NCBI GenBank assembly: GCA_015063085.1
Contig: SUTD01000002.1
Span: 88,143 to 152,142 of the forward strand
Source of the DNA: Methanocorpusculum parvum
Lineage (GTDB): Archaea; Halobacteriota; Methanomicrobia; Methanomicrobiales; Methanocorpusculaceae
Reading direction: 5' to 3'
DNA: 64,000 nt
In this document: one piece after another, positions 25,917-34,342 of the stretch
Position numbering within the stretch: the first letter of the stretch is position 1
How the letters are laid out: each line of letters starts with the position of its first letter
Notes under the pieces: model-generated
Told to the model about the DNA's origin: nothing
Databases searched by the model: none
Seen by the model: the letters and a program-made list of their open reading frames with translations, nothing else
Program-made: the position numbers and the translations under genes

Positions 25917-27350
25917 TTAGTAAGAGCGTCCGATTAATGCCGGTTTTGCCGGTTTGCCGCAGATGATACATCTGCCTTCATCGTCTGCAACATATTTGCT
26001 TCTGACCTCGGTTCCAAGGAGAGAAGAGTTGGTGAGTTCTTCTAATTTGTCTGCACATTCGCGGTCTCCGCACCAGTGAACAGCAACGACATTTCCTTCG
26101 AGGACTTCGTTTGCCTGCTCAACGGTTTCTGCGTGTTTGAGGTGAGCCTCGAGGTGGTTTTCTGCCTTCTCTAAAATCTGGTCGTGTGCTTCGGTTAAGA
26201 GGCGGTTGACGGATTCAACAGCTCCTTCACGCGGAATCTGAGTCTTGACGCCAAGACGGTTGACGCAGACGAGCTGTTTGTTGTCGAGGTCGCGCGGACC
26301 GATTTCAACTCTGAGTGGTACACCGTGGAGCTCCCAGTGGTAGTATTTTGCACCAGGTCTCATGTCGCGCTTGTCGGTCTTGACGCGAAGTCCTGCGGCC
26401 TTCAGCTCTGCTTCGAGCTCTGCTGCTGCTGCTAAGATTTCGTCTCCGCGTTTTCCAACGATAATCGGGATGATGACAACCTGCGTCGGAGCTACGGTTG
26501 CCGGAAGGACGAGACCTTTGTCGTCACCGTGGACAGCGATGATTGCTGCAAGGCTTCTCTCGGAAATACCGAAGCAGGTCTGGGATGCGAGCTGCTGTTC
26601 TCCGTTGACATCTTCGTAGGTGATGTCGAAGGTCTTTGCGAAGTGGTCTCCTAAGTGGTGGACGGTTCCAATCTGGAGGGTTCTTCCGTCCGGGAAGACT
26701 GCATCGACTGCGATGGTGAAGTCTGCTCCCGGGAATTTGTCCCAGTCAGGGCGCTTGGAGATGATGATTGGAACACCAAGTTCGCGGTAGAACTCTTTGG
26801 CGAGCTCGATTTCGTACTCGACCTGGTTGTTTGCATCTTCCCAGTCGGTGTGGACGGTGTGGGATTCCATGAAGGAGGTAATCTCTCTGACACGGATTAA
26901 CGGCCTGGTGTGCTTTGTCTCGTAGCGGAAGGTGTTTACAATCTGATAGAGTTTGAGCGGTAAGTCTGCGTGGGAACGTACCCATAAGGAGTACATCGGG
27001 TAGATTGCAGTCTCACTGGTTGGTCTGAGTGCGAGTTTGACATCAAGCGGGGTTAAACCTCCGTGAGTTACCCAGTAAACTTCGTCTTCGAAGCCTTTGA
27101 TGTGCTCGGCTTCCTTCATGAATTCGTTTTCCGGGATGAGAAGCGGGAAGAGTGCTTCTTCGTGGTCGCGGTTTAAGAGACTGCGGAGGAGATTATAGGT
27201 GTGCTGACGAAGTGCGAATCCGAATGGATACCAAACGTTGAGTCCCTTAACCGGGTATCTTACGTCGATGATATCTGCACGGCGGATGACTTCGTTGTAC
27301 CATGCACTGAAATCAGTGCGTGAGGGTAAGCCTTCTGTTTCTTCTGCCAT
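25917..27350 (-). CDS. proS: prolyl-tRNA synthetase (archaeal/eukaryotic type)
   Basis: 477 residues, class II synthetase. Motif 2 region ([20 protein letters not shown]), the TSE loop ([16 protein letters not shown]) and motif 3 ([21 protein letters not shown], serving the GxR role) are present. The C-terminal zinc-like domain [10 protein letters not shown] and CIICGKPA ends in a terminal tyrosine, the hallmark of the archaeal/eukaryotic subtype. It is divergent from def-fmt. Confidence 0.97.
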   Translation of the reverse strand: MAEETEGLPSRTDFSAWYNEVIRRADIIDVRYPVKGLNVWYPFGFALRQHTYNLLRSLLNRDHEEALFPLLIPENEFMKEAEHIKGFEDEVYWVTHGGLTPLDVKLALRPTSETAIYPMYSLWVRSHADLPLKLYQIVNTFRYETKHTRPLIRVREITSFMESHTVHTDWEDANNQVEYEIELAKEFYRELGVPIIISKRPDWDKFPGADFTIAVDAVFPDGRTLQIGTVHHLGDHFAKTFDITYEDVNGEQQLASQTCFGISERSLAAIIAVHGDDKGLVLPATVAPTQVVIIPIIVGKRGDEILAAAAELEAELKAAGLRVKTDKRDMRPGAKYYHWELHGVPLRVEIGPRDLDNKQLVCVNRLGVKTQIPREGAVESVNRLLTEAHDQILEKAENHLEAHLKHAETVEQANEVLEGNVVAVHWCGDRECADKLEELTNSSLLGTEVRSKYVADDEGRCIICGKPAKPALIGRSY

Positions 27351-27456
27351 TGATATTGTTCACCTGAAGCATATTATATTGAACCCGTGAGAGTATTAAG
27401 ATAGAGGTTGGGTTTGCGGTATGTTGATGATTTACTGAGTTCAATATAGTTAGACA

Positions 27457-27945
27457 ATGGATATCCAGATATATGGAAAACCGGTCTTAGCTGCTGTCGC
27501 CGAGCCGGTAAAAGAAATCACCCCCGAACTTCTTGCAATCTTAGACGAGATGGTTCCAATGCTTACCACTCACCGCGGGGTAGGCCTTGCCGCTCCGCAG
27601 GTTGGAATCTCCAAGAGATTCTTCATCATGAATGCCGGAGACAAACTCAGAAAAGTCATCAACCCGGAGATTGTAAAAGCAGGCTCCGCTCAGGCTGAGA
27701 TGGAGGAAGGATGTCTCTCTGTTCCGGGCATTCACAAAAAAGTCCGCCGTCCAAGAAGAATCACCGTCCGCTACACCAACGAAGCAGGGGAGACAGTAGA
27801 AGAAGAACTCAAAGACTTCACAGCCCGCGTATTCCAGCACGAATATGACCACCTGGACGGAGTCTTATTTGTCGACCGCTTAACACCGGTCGCCCGCAAA
27901 CTGATTTCCCGGCAGCTTGAATCATTAAAGGAGGAGGAAGAATGA
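27457..27945 (+). CDS. def: peptide deformylase
   Basis: 162 residues. Removes the N-formyl group from nascent proteins. All three motifs are intact: GVGLAAPQVG (about 40-49), EEGCLSVPG (metal Cys) and the HEYDH metal site in FQHEYDHLDG. The enzyme is expected in bacteria and organelles; archaea normally start translation with unformylated methionine. It overlaps the fmt start by four bases (ATGA), preserving the bacterial def-fmt order. A TATA-like TTCAATATAG just upstream suggests a leaderless archaeal promoter. Confidence 0.95.
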   Translation: MDIQIYGKPVLAAVAEPVKEITPELLAILDEMVPMLTTHRGVGLAAPQVGISKRFFIMNAGDKLRKVINPEIVKAGSAQAEMEEGCLSVPGIHKKVRRPRRITVRYTNEAGETVEEELKDFTARVFQHEYDHLDGVLFVDRLTPVARKLISRQLESLKEEEE

Positions 27946-28886
27946 GAGTAATTTTCATGGGAACGCCGGAGTATGCGATTTCCTCGTTAGAAGCAGTCTA
28001 TGCTGAACATGAAGTGGTCGCTGTCCTCACCAGAGCCGACAAGCCGAACAAGAGAGGAAACAAGATTCAGTTTTCTCCGGTCAAAGAGTTTGCGCTCGCC
28101 CACAACATCCCGGTATTCCAGCCGGAAAACCTCAAAGACGAGGCACTCTATGCCGAGCTTGCGGCCCTCAAGCCGGACATCTCCGCAGTTGTTGCATACG
28201 GAATGATGATTCCAAACAACATCATCGACCTTCCAAAGATGGGAACCATTAATGTTCACGGTTCGCTTCTGCCAAAATACCGCGGAGCAGCTCCGATGCA
28301 GTACTCTGTACTGAATGGAGATGAGACAGCAGGAGTTACCATCATGTACGTCACCGAGGCTCTTGACTCCGGAGACATCATCTTAAAGAAGGAGATTCCG
28401 GTGGGCGTTGATGAAACCTTCGGCGAGCTGCATGACCGCCTTGCTGTTTTAGGTGCTGAAGCTCTTGTTGAAGCAATGCGGGGAATTGTTGAGGGAACTT
28501 CCACCAGAACTCCGCAGAACTCTGCAGAAGCCACCTTTGCTCCGTCGATTAAGAAGGAAGAGTGCGTCATTGACTGGTCTCTTCCATCCGCACAGGTTCA
28601 TAATCGTGTTCGCGGACTGTCTCCCATTCCCTGTGCAAACACCCGTCTGCCTGACGGCAAGCTGCTGAAAATCTACCGCACGGAAAAGGTTGAAGGATAC
28701 TCCGGACAGCCGGGCGAAATCGTGGATGTCATCAAGAAGAAGGGATTTGTTGTTGCATGCGGAGATGGAGCAGTGTGTGTTGTCTCTGCAAAGCCTGAAG
28801 GCAAACGGGAAATGCCCGGATTTGAGTTAGTCAATGGACATTATGTAAAAATCGGCGATGTTTTTTCAGCAGGAAATTCCTGCTGA
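27942..28886 (+). CDS. fmt: methionyl-tRNA formyltransferase-like protein
   Basis: 314 residues, full bacterial length. N-terminal hydrolase/transferase domain with MGTPEYAISSLEAV, the tRNA-binding loop (RADKPNKRGNKIQFSPVKEF), catalytic NVHGSLLPKYRGAAPMQ and LDSGDIILKKE, followed by the C-terminal OB-like domain. Uses 10-formyl-tetrahydrofolate in bacteria; the methanogen carbon carrier is H4MPT, so the donor is uncertain. Coupled to def. Other formyltransferases of this fold cannot be strictly excluded, but the pairing favours Fmt. Confidence 0.9.
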   Translation: MRVIFMGTPEYAISSLEAVYAEHEVVAVLTRADKPNKRGNKIQFSPVKEFALAHNIPVFQPENLKDEALYAELAALKPDISAVVAYGMMIPNNIIDLPKMGTINVHGSLLPKYRGAAPMQYSVLNGDETAGVTIMYVTEALDSGDIILKKEIPVGVDETFGELHDRLAVLGAEALVEAMRGIVEGTSTRTPQNSAEATFAPSIKKEECVIDWSLPSAQVHNRVRGLSPIPCANTRLPDGKLLKIYRTEKVEGYSGQPGEIVDVIKKKGFVVACGDGAVCVVSAKPEGKREMPGFELVNGHYVKIGDVFSAGNSC

Positions 28887-28892
28887 ACTTTT

Positions 28893-30251
28893 TTAGAATG
28901 CATAGCTTGCCGGGTTGAAGATGGCAAGCATTAAGTTGTAGAACTCTTTGATGATGTCGAGTGGGTTCGGGAAGAAGAATGTCTTCGGGAATGTGTATTT
29001 TACTGTAATCGAGTTTGGTGATACGGAGTCAATTGTTGCCAACTTATTATTGATGTAAACATTTGTTTCTTCATCAAAGGCAGTGTTTGAACTGCTGATA
29101 GGGATTGATACCTCTGCAATGTATTCCACACCTGCATCAAACTCACCTTCAACTAATGCAGGCGTCCATTTGATATCTGCAGATTTCGCAGCACTAGTTG
29201 GACTTGTTGTAACGGTTGCAGCAGTTTTCGGTGCAAGTTCACCTGTTCTTGGTTCCGCAAAGGTTACCTTTACTGTGCTCACAGACGCAATCTCTGTAAA
29301 TGTACAGGTTACTTTGGCTTTTATGTTACTAATCCAATCAATATTGATTGCCGGATCGCCAGTTACGACTGCTGATATGTCCTCACTAATGATGTATCCT
29401 TCTTTTGCATTGACGATAATGGTTGCTGTGTATATTGTATCCGGCTTGAATTTATCTGCGGTATTCCAAGTAATGGCGGCATCGGTTTTGTCGTCCTGAG
29501 AGCTCTTTATGCTCTTACTTGGAGATGCCCCCACTGAAGGAGGAGTGATGGTAAAGCTAAAGTCATCAGCAATTCCCTTTGGTTCGGTTTCACCGAACTC
29601 GTATGTTACGGTAATGGATGATGAAGATACGGTGGAGACTTTGGCATTATACCCATTTACTTTTGCGGTAGCAGATGTGGATATCGGGAATGCTTTCACA
29701 TTGGTTGATTCCAATACGATGGTGGCTGTGTATTTCTCTCCGAGCTCGAATTTTGTATCAGTTGGTGACCATGTTACTGGTTTTACTTTGAGACCTTTTG
29801 AAGGACTTGTAATTGTTGCGGTTGTCGCAGGGGTGTTTGCAGCAAGAGGTTTTGTCAGAGTAAGTTTGATTGAGTCAGTAGTAACTGCAGAAGCCGTCTC
29901 TTGGAAGGTGTGTGAAATCGTGATTTTCCCGTCAACAAGATTCCATGTCTTTACATTCCCGTTTAATTTGATTGTTCCATGGGAGGCAAGAGTGTTTCCG
30001 GATGTTGGCTCGACAGTAATGGTGGCAGTATATACTTTCTCTGCATCAAAGGTTCCACTTGCTCCATTGTCCCAGGAAACTGGGGCTTTTACTCCGGAAG
30101 AGGCAGTAGCCGTGGTGGGAACAGTTTCTCCGGTTTTCGGATCATCCAATGAGAGAGTAATCGAATTAATTTCTGCACCGCTCACACATCCAACACACCC
30201 TGCAAGCAGCAGTACTGCAAGCAGAACCGTTATTATCTTCCAAATCTTCAT
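28893..30251 (-). CDS. secreted surface protein with four beta repeats
   Basis: 452 residues. The signal sequence (KIITVLLAVLLLAGCVGCVSGA) has a possible lipobox cysteine. Four repeats of about 95 residues each follow (starting near 30, 125, 225 and 325). Each has a PxTGExxPTTAT-like opening, then VxW, a YTATI strand and a closing ITVTY(E/T)F strand. It ends in a hydrophobic stretch containing PLDIIKEFYNLMLAIF, and no PGF-CTERM. Probably cell-envelope. One base separates it from the upstream Yip1-domain gene, so they are co-transcribed. Confidence 0.8.
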   Translation of the reverse strand: MKIWKIITVLLAVLLLAGCVGCVSGAEINSITLSLDDPKTGETVPTTATASSGVKAPVSWDNGASGTFDAEKVYTATITVEPTSGNTLASHGTIKLNGNVKTWNLVDGKITISHTFQETASAVTTDSIKLTLTKPLAANTPATTATITSPSKGLKVKPVTWSPTDTKFELGEKYTATIVLESTNVKAFPISTSATAKVNGYNAKVSTVSSSSITVTYEFGETEPKGIADDFSFTITPPSVGASPSKSIKSSQDDKTDAAITWNTADKFKPDTIYTATIIVNAKEGYIISEDISAVVTGDPAINIDWISNIKAKVTCTFTEIASVSTVKVTFAEPRTGELAPKTAATVTTSPTSAAKSADIKWTPALVEGEFDAGVEYIAEVSIPISSSNTAFDEETNVYINNKLATIDSVSPNSITVKYTFPKTFFFPNPLDIIKEFYNLMLAIFNPASYAF

Positions 30252-30252
30252 T

Positions 30253-32187
30253 TTAAATCACCCCGATGCAGACAAGCACTGCATAGACAACAATCAATCC
30301 GACAAACGAAGCCGCAGCGGCAGCTCCCTGCCCCATATCCTGGGATGCGGCAAGTCCTTTCCAGGCGCATACTGCTGCCCAGATGGACGCCGCAAACATG
30401 CCGAGAATCGGAATCCATCCGCAGACTGCATAGGTCATGGAACTGCGCATGACAACACCCATACATTCCCCAAAGGACGCTCCCGGTTCAAGCAGAGCGG
30501 AAAGTCCGCCGGAGATTACTCCATGCAGGAGAACACAGACTGCCCACATAACAAAGAGTATCAGCATGAGAATCACCAGAAGCAGCGGGATGCTCTGAAG
30601 CGAGGTGATAATCGGGAAGGTTGCCTTGTCCAGCTTTAAAATCAGCGGGATGATGAATGCCAGGAACAGCACTGTGATAACCGACCAGATAACTCCACTT
30701 ACGAGGAAGAATGGCAGTGCCTGCTTTACTCCGTCTCTGCAATAGTATGAGAAGGCATCAGTTGGTCTTGTGATGAATCCCATAATACTTCCATTGTATG
30801 GCGCCTTTGGCTTCGGCATTCTTGGAGGACGTTCTGCTCTTACTTTCTCAGGTTTTGCCCGCTTCTGTTGTCTCTGCTGTCTTTCCTCTGCCGGCGCCGG
30901 ATGCAGTTCGGCTCCGCAGAAGGAACAGTACTCATCTGCTGCATGATTCATTGCATAACAGGACGGGCAGGAGATCTGCTGCGTGTGAACCGGCTTCTGC
31001 GGAGTGACGGTGGTGACAGTGTAGTCGCGGGTTTCCGGTGCAGTAATTGCTCTATCCGGAATCACTTCTGTTAATGCATCAATCCATGCTTCGCGGTCGT
31101 TAACCGAGGAGAAGATGATGTGCATCTCCTTCTCCCCCATGGATGAGCCTATTTTAAGGGAAATTCCCGGTTCGCCGATTTCACTTGCCATTCTGACCGC
31201 ACGGTTCAAGGTGTTTAAGGCGAACTCGCCAACCAGTCCTGACGGGCTGTCTACAACAAAGCGGGTGTTTGTTAAGTGGATGACAGAGAGCCGGTTTTTG
31301 ATTCTGACGTCAGGAGTTGTGATGAGCGTTTTCTCGTTTGTGGCCGGAACAAAGGTTCCAACCCGCTCTGGTGCTGCCGGCACTTCCTGTTTCGGTGCCG
31401 GTCTGTGAGCGGGAAGTTTTGCCTGCAGTTCGCTCATCCATGCATCGCGTGCCGGTTTTGTCGGGAAGGAGAGAATCATCTGGCGAAGGCCGGACTGCAT
31501 GCCGACAGACAAGGCAATTTCCGGCTCGCCTGCGTCAGATTCCAGCTCAGCAGCATCTTTGAGGTCTGAGATGGCAAATTCTCTGCCGATTTTTCCTGCA
31601 TTGTTCTGGAGGATTAAGCGGAGGTTGGTTAAGTATATAGTAAAGAACGTATGCTTGACACGAACTCCCGCGGTACTGATGGTGATTGTCTCTCCCGGAA
31701 TTAAGTCGGGCTCGCCTGCCGGTTTTTCTTCCGGTTTGTTCTCGATGATGGTGATTGTCTCAGATGGTTTTGGTTTTTCTGCTTCCGTCTCGATTACGAT
31801 GTCTTTGCTGATGTCTGTCCTCGTCAGTTCATTTGCGGATTCTGCCGGGACGGCAAGCGGATTTTCTCCGATGATATTGGTGATGCTGTCTACCCATGCA
31901 TCGCGCTCGCCTTCTCTGAACTGTTCGGAGCAGGGGAAGGTCCAAATCATTTCTTTTTGTCCGGCAGGTGTTGCGAATACGATTTTGACTGCCGGTTCCC
32001 TCTCCTGAAGGGGGATTGGATATGCGGCAAGAATTGCGGTTGTTTTGAATTCACGCGAAGTTGGCCCGTCAATTACGAGCCGTTCGTTTGTGAGTGTTGC
32101 GAAGTACTGCTGCCCTTTGACGAGGATTGAGGAGGCATAGTGCTGTACTTCGTCATCATGCATCGAGACGGGAGACATTTGAATCAT
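30253..32187 (-). CDS. tandem PH-like domain, zinc ribbon and Yip1 membrane protein
   Basis: 644 residues. Three repeats near residues 12-118, 172-270 and 283-382 share the pattern (L/V)TNxRLVxD, REFxxxxL and a closing (R/E)(D/E)AWxxxL helix, like GRAM/PH-type domains. A zinc ribbon (CPSC...CSFCGAEL, about 405-427) and a basic linker follow. A C-terminal Yip1-like domain then has five hydrophobic segments (about 480-644). Domain identities are from pattern; membrane trafficking or stress function is unknown. It is in one operon with the surface protein. Confidence 0.7.
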   Translation of the reverse strand: MIQMSPVSMHDDEVQHYASSILVKGQQYFATLTNERLVIDGPTSREFKTTAILAAYPIPLQEREPAVKIVFATPAGQKEMIWTFPCSEQFREGERDAWVDSITNIIGENPLAVPAESANELTRTDISKDIVIETEAEKPKPSETITIIENKPEEKPAGEPDLIPGETITISTAGVRVKHTFFTIYLTNLRLILQNNAGKIGREFAISDLKDAAELESDAGEPEIALSVGMQSGLRQMILSFPTKPARDAWMSELQAKLPAHRPAPKQEVPAAPERVGTFVPATNEKTLITTPDVRIKNRLSVIHLTNTRFVVDSPSGLVGEFALNTLNRAVRMASEIGEPGISLKIGSSMGEKEMHIIFSSVNDREAWIDALTEVIPDRAITAPETRDYTVTTVTPQKPVHTQQISCPSCYAMNHAADEYCSFCGAELHPAPAEERQQRQQKRAKPEKVRAERPPRMPKPKAPYNGSIMGFITRPTDAFSYYCRDGVKQALPFFLVSGVIWSVITVLFLAFIIPLILKLDKATFPIITSLQSIPLLLVILMLILFVMWAVCVLLHGVISGGLSALLEPGASFGECMGVVMRSSMTYAVCGWIPILGMFAASIWAAVCAWKGLAASQDMGQGAAAAASFVGLIVVYAVLVCIGVI

Positions 32188-32314
32188 TAGTAATTTGATT
32201 TATAAGTATAAATGGGTGGTACTTCTTCTGTATGGGACAGAAGGTGCTGGTGATTTTTCACGTGTTTCAGAAGGATTAAAAGGGCTCTTGTTCAATAGTA
32301 TTATGCAGGTTTGC

Positions 32315-32386
32315 GGGCTTGTATATCAGGGGTAGATAGCTACGTTCGCAACGTAGATGCCGCGGGTTCAAATCCCGCCAAGTCCA
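32315..32386 (+). tRNA. tRNA-Ala (anticodon CGC)
   Basis: Acceptor stem GGGCTTG pairs with CAAGTCC including one G-U pair. Anticodon stem CTACG/CGTAG encloses TTCGCAA, giving anticodon CGC, read as alanine. The T loop GGTTCAAATCC is standard. No CCA is encoded. The 3' end lies four bases from the stop of a convergent integrase gene, a typical attachment-site arrangement. Confidence 0.93.
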
Positions 32387-32389
32387 TTT

Positions 32390-33331
32390 TTATCCGCTCT
32401 TCTTGTTAAATATGCTGAGCTTTTTTTCGGCTTTTATGTATTGTTTGAGGACTTGTTTTCTGGTGTAGCGCCGGTAGGATGCAGAGAGGTATCCTTCGTG
32501 TCCTGCGATGTGTTCTGCGACATCTTTGCTTGCGGCAAGGGTGAATCGGCTGATGAACCATTTCCGTGTCATATGCCAATGTATGGTTGCTTTCTCTCCG
32601 TTGTTTTTGAGTGCAAGGTCTTTTGATGCTTTTCTCAGATAGTATTGTGCAGCTTCAGGGGTGAAGGGGAAGAGTCTTTCGTCGTCGTCGTCTCTTGACC
32701 GGAGGTAGTTGATGAGGGCTATTGATGCTTCGTTGGTGAGATAGGTTGTTCTTCCGGTTTTTGTTTTGGTGATTTCTGCAGGGATGGTGATTTCGGTTCG
32801 TTCTGTATTCCAGTTGATGTCTGTGATTTTGAGTTTGAATGTTTCACCAAGACGCATGCCTGAGCCTAGCATGACGAGGAGGAGTGTTCCCATTCTTTCG
32901 GGGAGTTCGTTGTAGACGGCGCAGAGTGTTTTTCGTTTGAGTTCGATTTCTGCGGTTCTTGGTTTGGGTGACGGAATTTGTGCAAGAATTCTTGTCCGTT
33001 CACGCTTTTTTAATGGCAGGTTTGATTCTTCGAGCCAGAGGATGGTGTTTGATAAGTAGAGGTGTGTGGTTGTTGATGCGTATTTTCCGGTTAAGATGTA
33101 GGCATATTCTTTCAGGTCTCTGTAGTGATTTCTTTCTCCGGATTTTAATGCGTCGAAGTAGCGAAGTGCTAATACGTCAGGCTCTGCGTATTTGCCGCTT
33201 CTTGATGATTTGCATACCAGATGCAGGAAGTGTGTGATTGCTATACGATAGTTGTCACGGGTTTTTTTGTTCTTGTAGCTGTCTAAAAATTCGGTTACCG
33301 GTTTTTCGATGTGGATTTTTCTGGTTTGCAT
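32390..33331 (-). CDS. tyrosine recombinase / integrase
   Basis: 313 residues, phage-integrase family. An N-terminal SAM-like core-binding domain is followed by a catalytic domain with the first Arg in LGSGMRLGE, the HxxR box HMTRKWFISRF, AGHEGY, and the nucleophile in SYRRY. All catalytic residues appear intact. It abuts the 3' end of tRNA-Ala, so it is probably the integrase of an element inserted there; XerA-type housekeeping use is less likely because of the position. No second copy of the tRNA 3' end was noticed in the window. Confidence 0.88.
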   Translation of the reverse strand: MQTRKIHIEKPVTEFLDSYKNKKTRDNYRIAITHFLHLVCKSSRSGKYAEPDVLALRYFDALKSGERNHYRDLKEYAYILTGKYASTTTHLYLSNTILWLEESNLPLKKRERTRILAQIPSPKPRTAEIELKRKTLCAVYNELPERMGTLLLVMLGSGMRLGETFKLKITDINWNTERTEITIPAEITKTKTGRTTYLTNEASIALINYLRSRDDDDERLFPFTPEAAQYYLRKASKDLALKNNGEKATIHWHMTRKWFISRFTLAASKDVAEHIAGHEGYLSASYRRYTRKQVLKQYIKAEKKLSIFNKKSG

Positions 33332-33453
33332 TTTTCACTCCAGAGAGTATTGTTTTGGTGTTGTGATATTGTGTTTTTCTATATTTATCCGGCAGTTGCC
33401 AAGGATATGAGAGAGATACTCCGGTTATGATTTGGAGTGTGTAAGAATTGAGT

Positions 33454-33526
33454 GAAAAAAGCCTTCGTAAAATTTGGGTGATTTGTATCTCCAAAGGAGA
33501 TGCAAATCTTTGTCTTCCGATTAGCT
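33454..33526. repeat. orphan copy of the S-layer 3' flank element
   Basis: Shares near-identity with the sequences after both S-layer genes (34241-34315, 48310-48385), including the 13-bp hairpin at 33480-33508 and AGCCTTCGTAAAATTTGGGT. No S-layer gene is attached to it; it sits upstream of the integrase gene. It may mark a lost or moved S-layer gene. Confidence 0.7.
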
Positions 33527-33686
33527 TTACGTGAATTCTTTCAGTGAAGAGGTTATTTAGAACTACAAAAAATGTATCAAAAATCTCTGTTGTATCGGGG
33601 AGGTTATTTGTATTGAAAGAGCACTGATATATGCTGACTTTTGTCGGCTCCGGACTTTACCGGATTATCAAAAGGAGACACTCATC

Positions 33687-33791
33687 ATGTCTGTAGACTA
33701 TATAATGATCTTCATGACGGCTATAAATACCGTTGTGAATGTCTTGCGAGAACTTCGCGAGAGGAAACGAGATAAGATTAAGAGGGAATAA
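33687..33791 (+). CDS. 34-residue membrane-active peptide candidate
   Basis: ATG at 33687 after a strong ribosome-binding site (AAAAGGAGACACTC). The peptide has a hydrophobic N-terminal half (YIMIFMTAINTVVNVL) and a highly charged C-terminus (RELRERKRDKIKRE). A perfect terminator hairpin overlaps the stop. Strong initiation signal plus its own terminator make it likely to be expressed. Architecture resembles small hydrophobic toxins or membrane-regulator peptides; function unknown. Confidence 0.55.
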   Translation: MSVDYIMIFMTAINTVVNVLRELRERKRDKIKRE

Positions 33792-33803
33792 ATTATTCCC
33801 TCT
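33781..33803 (+). terminator. terminator of the small peptide gene
   Basis: AGAGGGAAT pairs with ATTCCCTCT across a five-base loop, followed by a T-rich CTTTTCT. It overlaps the stop codon of the 34-residue peptide gene. Confidence 0.7.
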
Positions 33804-33823
33804 CTTTTCTCGAAGCAAGACTA

Positions 33824-33963
33824 TTTATTCTTTTGAGTACTATTATTTTACGTCAACGAATCATCGATTCGTTTGTACTATCTGAATGAATTCAGATTGA
33901 TTGTTATATAGTCTAGGCGCGGATGTTTTCCGGAGTGATGACCGGAAATCAACACATTCGCGT
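33824..33963 (+). ncRNA. small RNA candidate, copy A
   Basis: Shares a promoter-like block (TTTATTCTTTTGAGTACTAT) and two stem-loops with copy B at 37422-37563. Stem 1 is AACGAATC-ATC-GATTCGTT (33855-33873). Stem 2 (33918-33962) pairs CGCGGATGT with ACATTCGCG and TTCCGG with CCGGAA. A T-run follows. Between copies the loops and lower stem differ while pairing is kept. Strand is inferred from the TATA-like block and T-run. Confidence 0.5.
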
Positions 33964-34159
33964 TTGTAGATGAATCTATTTTACTGTGTTCTTATTTTGT
34001 TGAAATGTTTTCTCTTATCTCAACTACATTTAGGATATTCCACCGTGCACTGTTCCAGATTCTATTTCAAAATAAAAATCATCCTGCGCTGAGATTTAGA
34101 AACACGTGAATCGCCAGCTGCTGATGCATCTTTCGCACGTCCTTCAGTCGTGCTTATGG

Positions 34160-34342
34160 CTTAGTCCAGTAGTTCGCTAACCTCCCTCGCCAATCGCTCT
34201 GCTTAGGGTATGTTTCAGAGAGAACTGTTTTAGAAAATAAGAAAAAAGCCTTCGTAAAATTTGGGTGATTTGCACCTCCAAAGGAGATGCAAATCTTTGT
34301 CTTCCAATCAGCTTAGAGCCGATTCTTCTGTTTCAGAAGAAT
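34160..34342 (-). repeat. inverted repeat with terminator, 3' flank of S-layer gene 1
   Basis: Nearly identical, in inverse orientation, to 48292-48472. It contains the first hairpin ATTCTTCTG-TTT-CAGAAGAAT (34322-34342) right after the stop codon, then a 13-bp hairpin (34267-34295) and a T-rich tract on the transcribed strand, so it works as 3' UTR and terminator. Homology with the other copy continues another 80 bases to about 34160. Confidence 0.75.

Larger units (their letters stand above)
33527..34240. other. non-coding region with small peptide gene and RNA candidate
   Basis: Apart from the 34-residue peptide gene and RNA candidate A listed separately, no gene is visible. The final 80 bases belong to the inverted repeat shared with the 3' flank of the second S-layer gene. 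34000-34160 holds nothing recognised. Confidence 0.5.

Noticed and set aside
29509..30639. Plus-strand frame opposite the surface protein and Yip1-domain genes
   Set aside because: Shadow of two real minus-strand genes; its C-terminal part changes composition exactly at the gene boundary.
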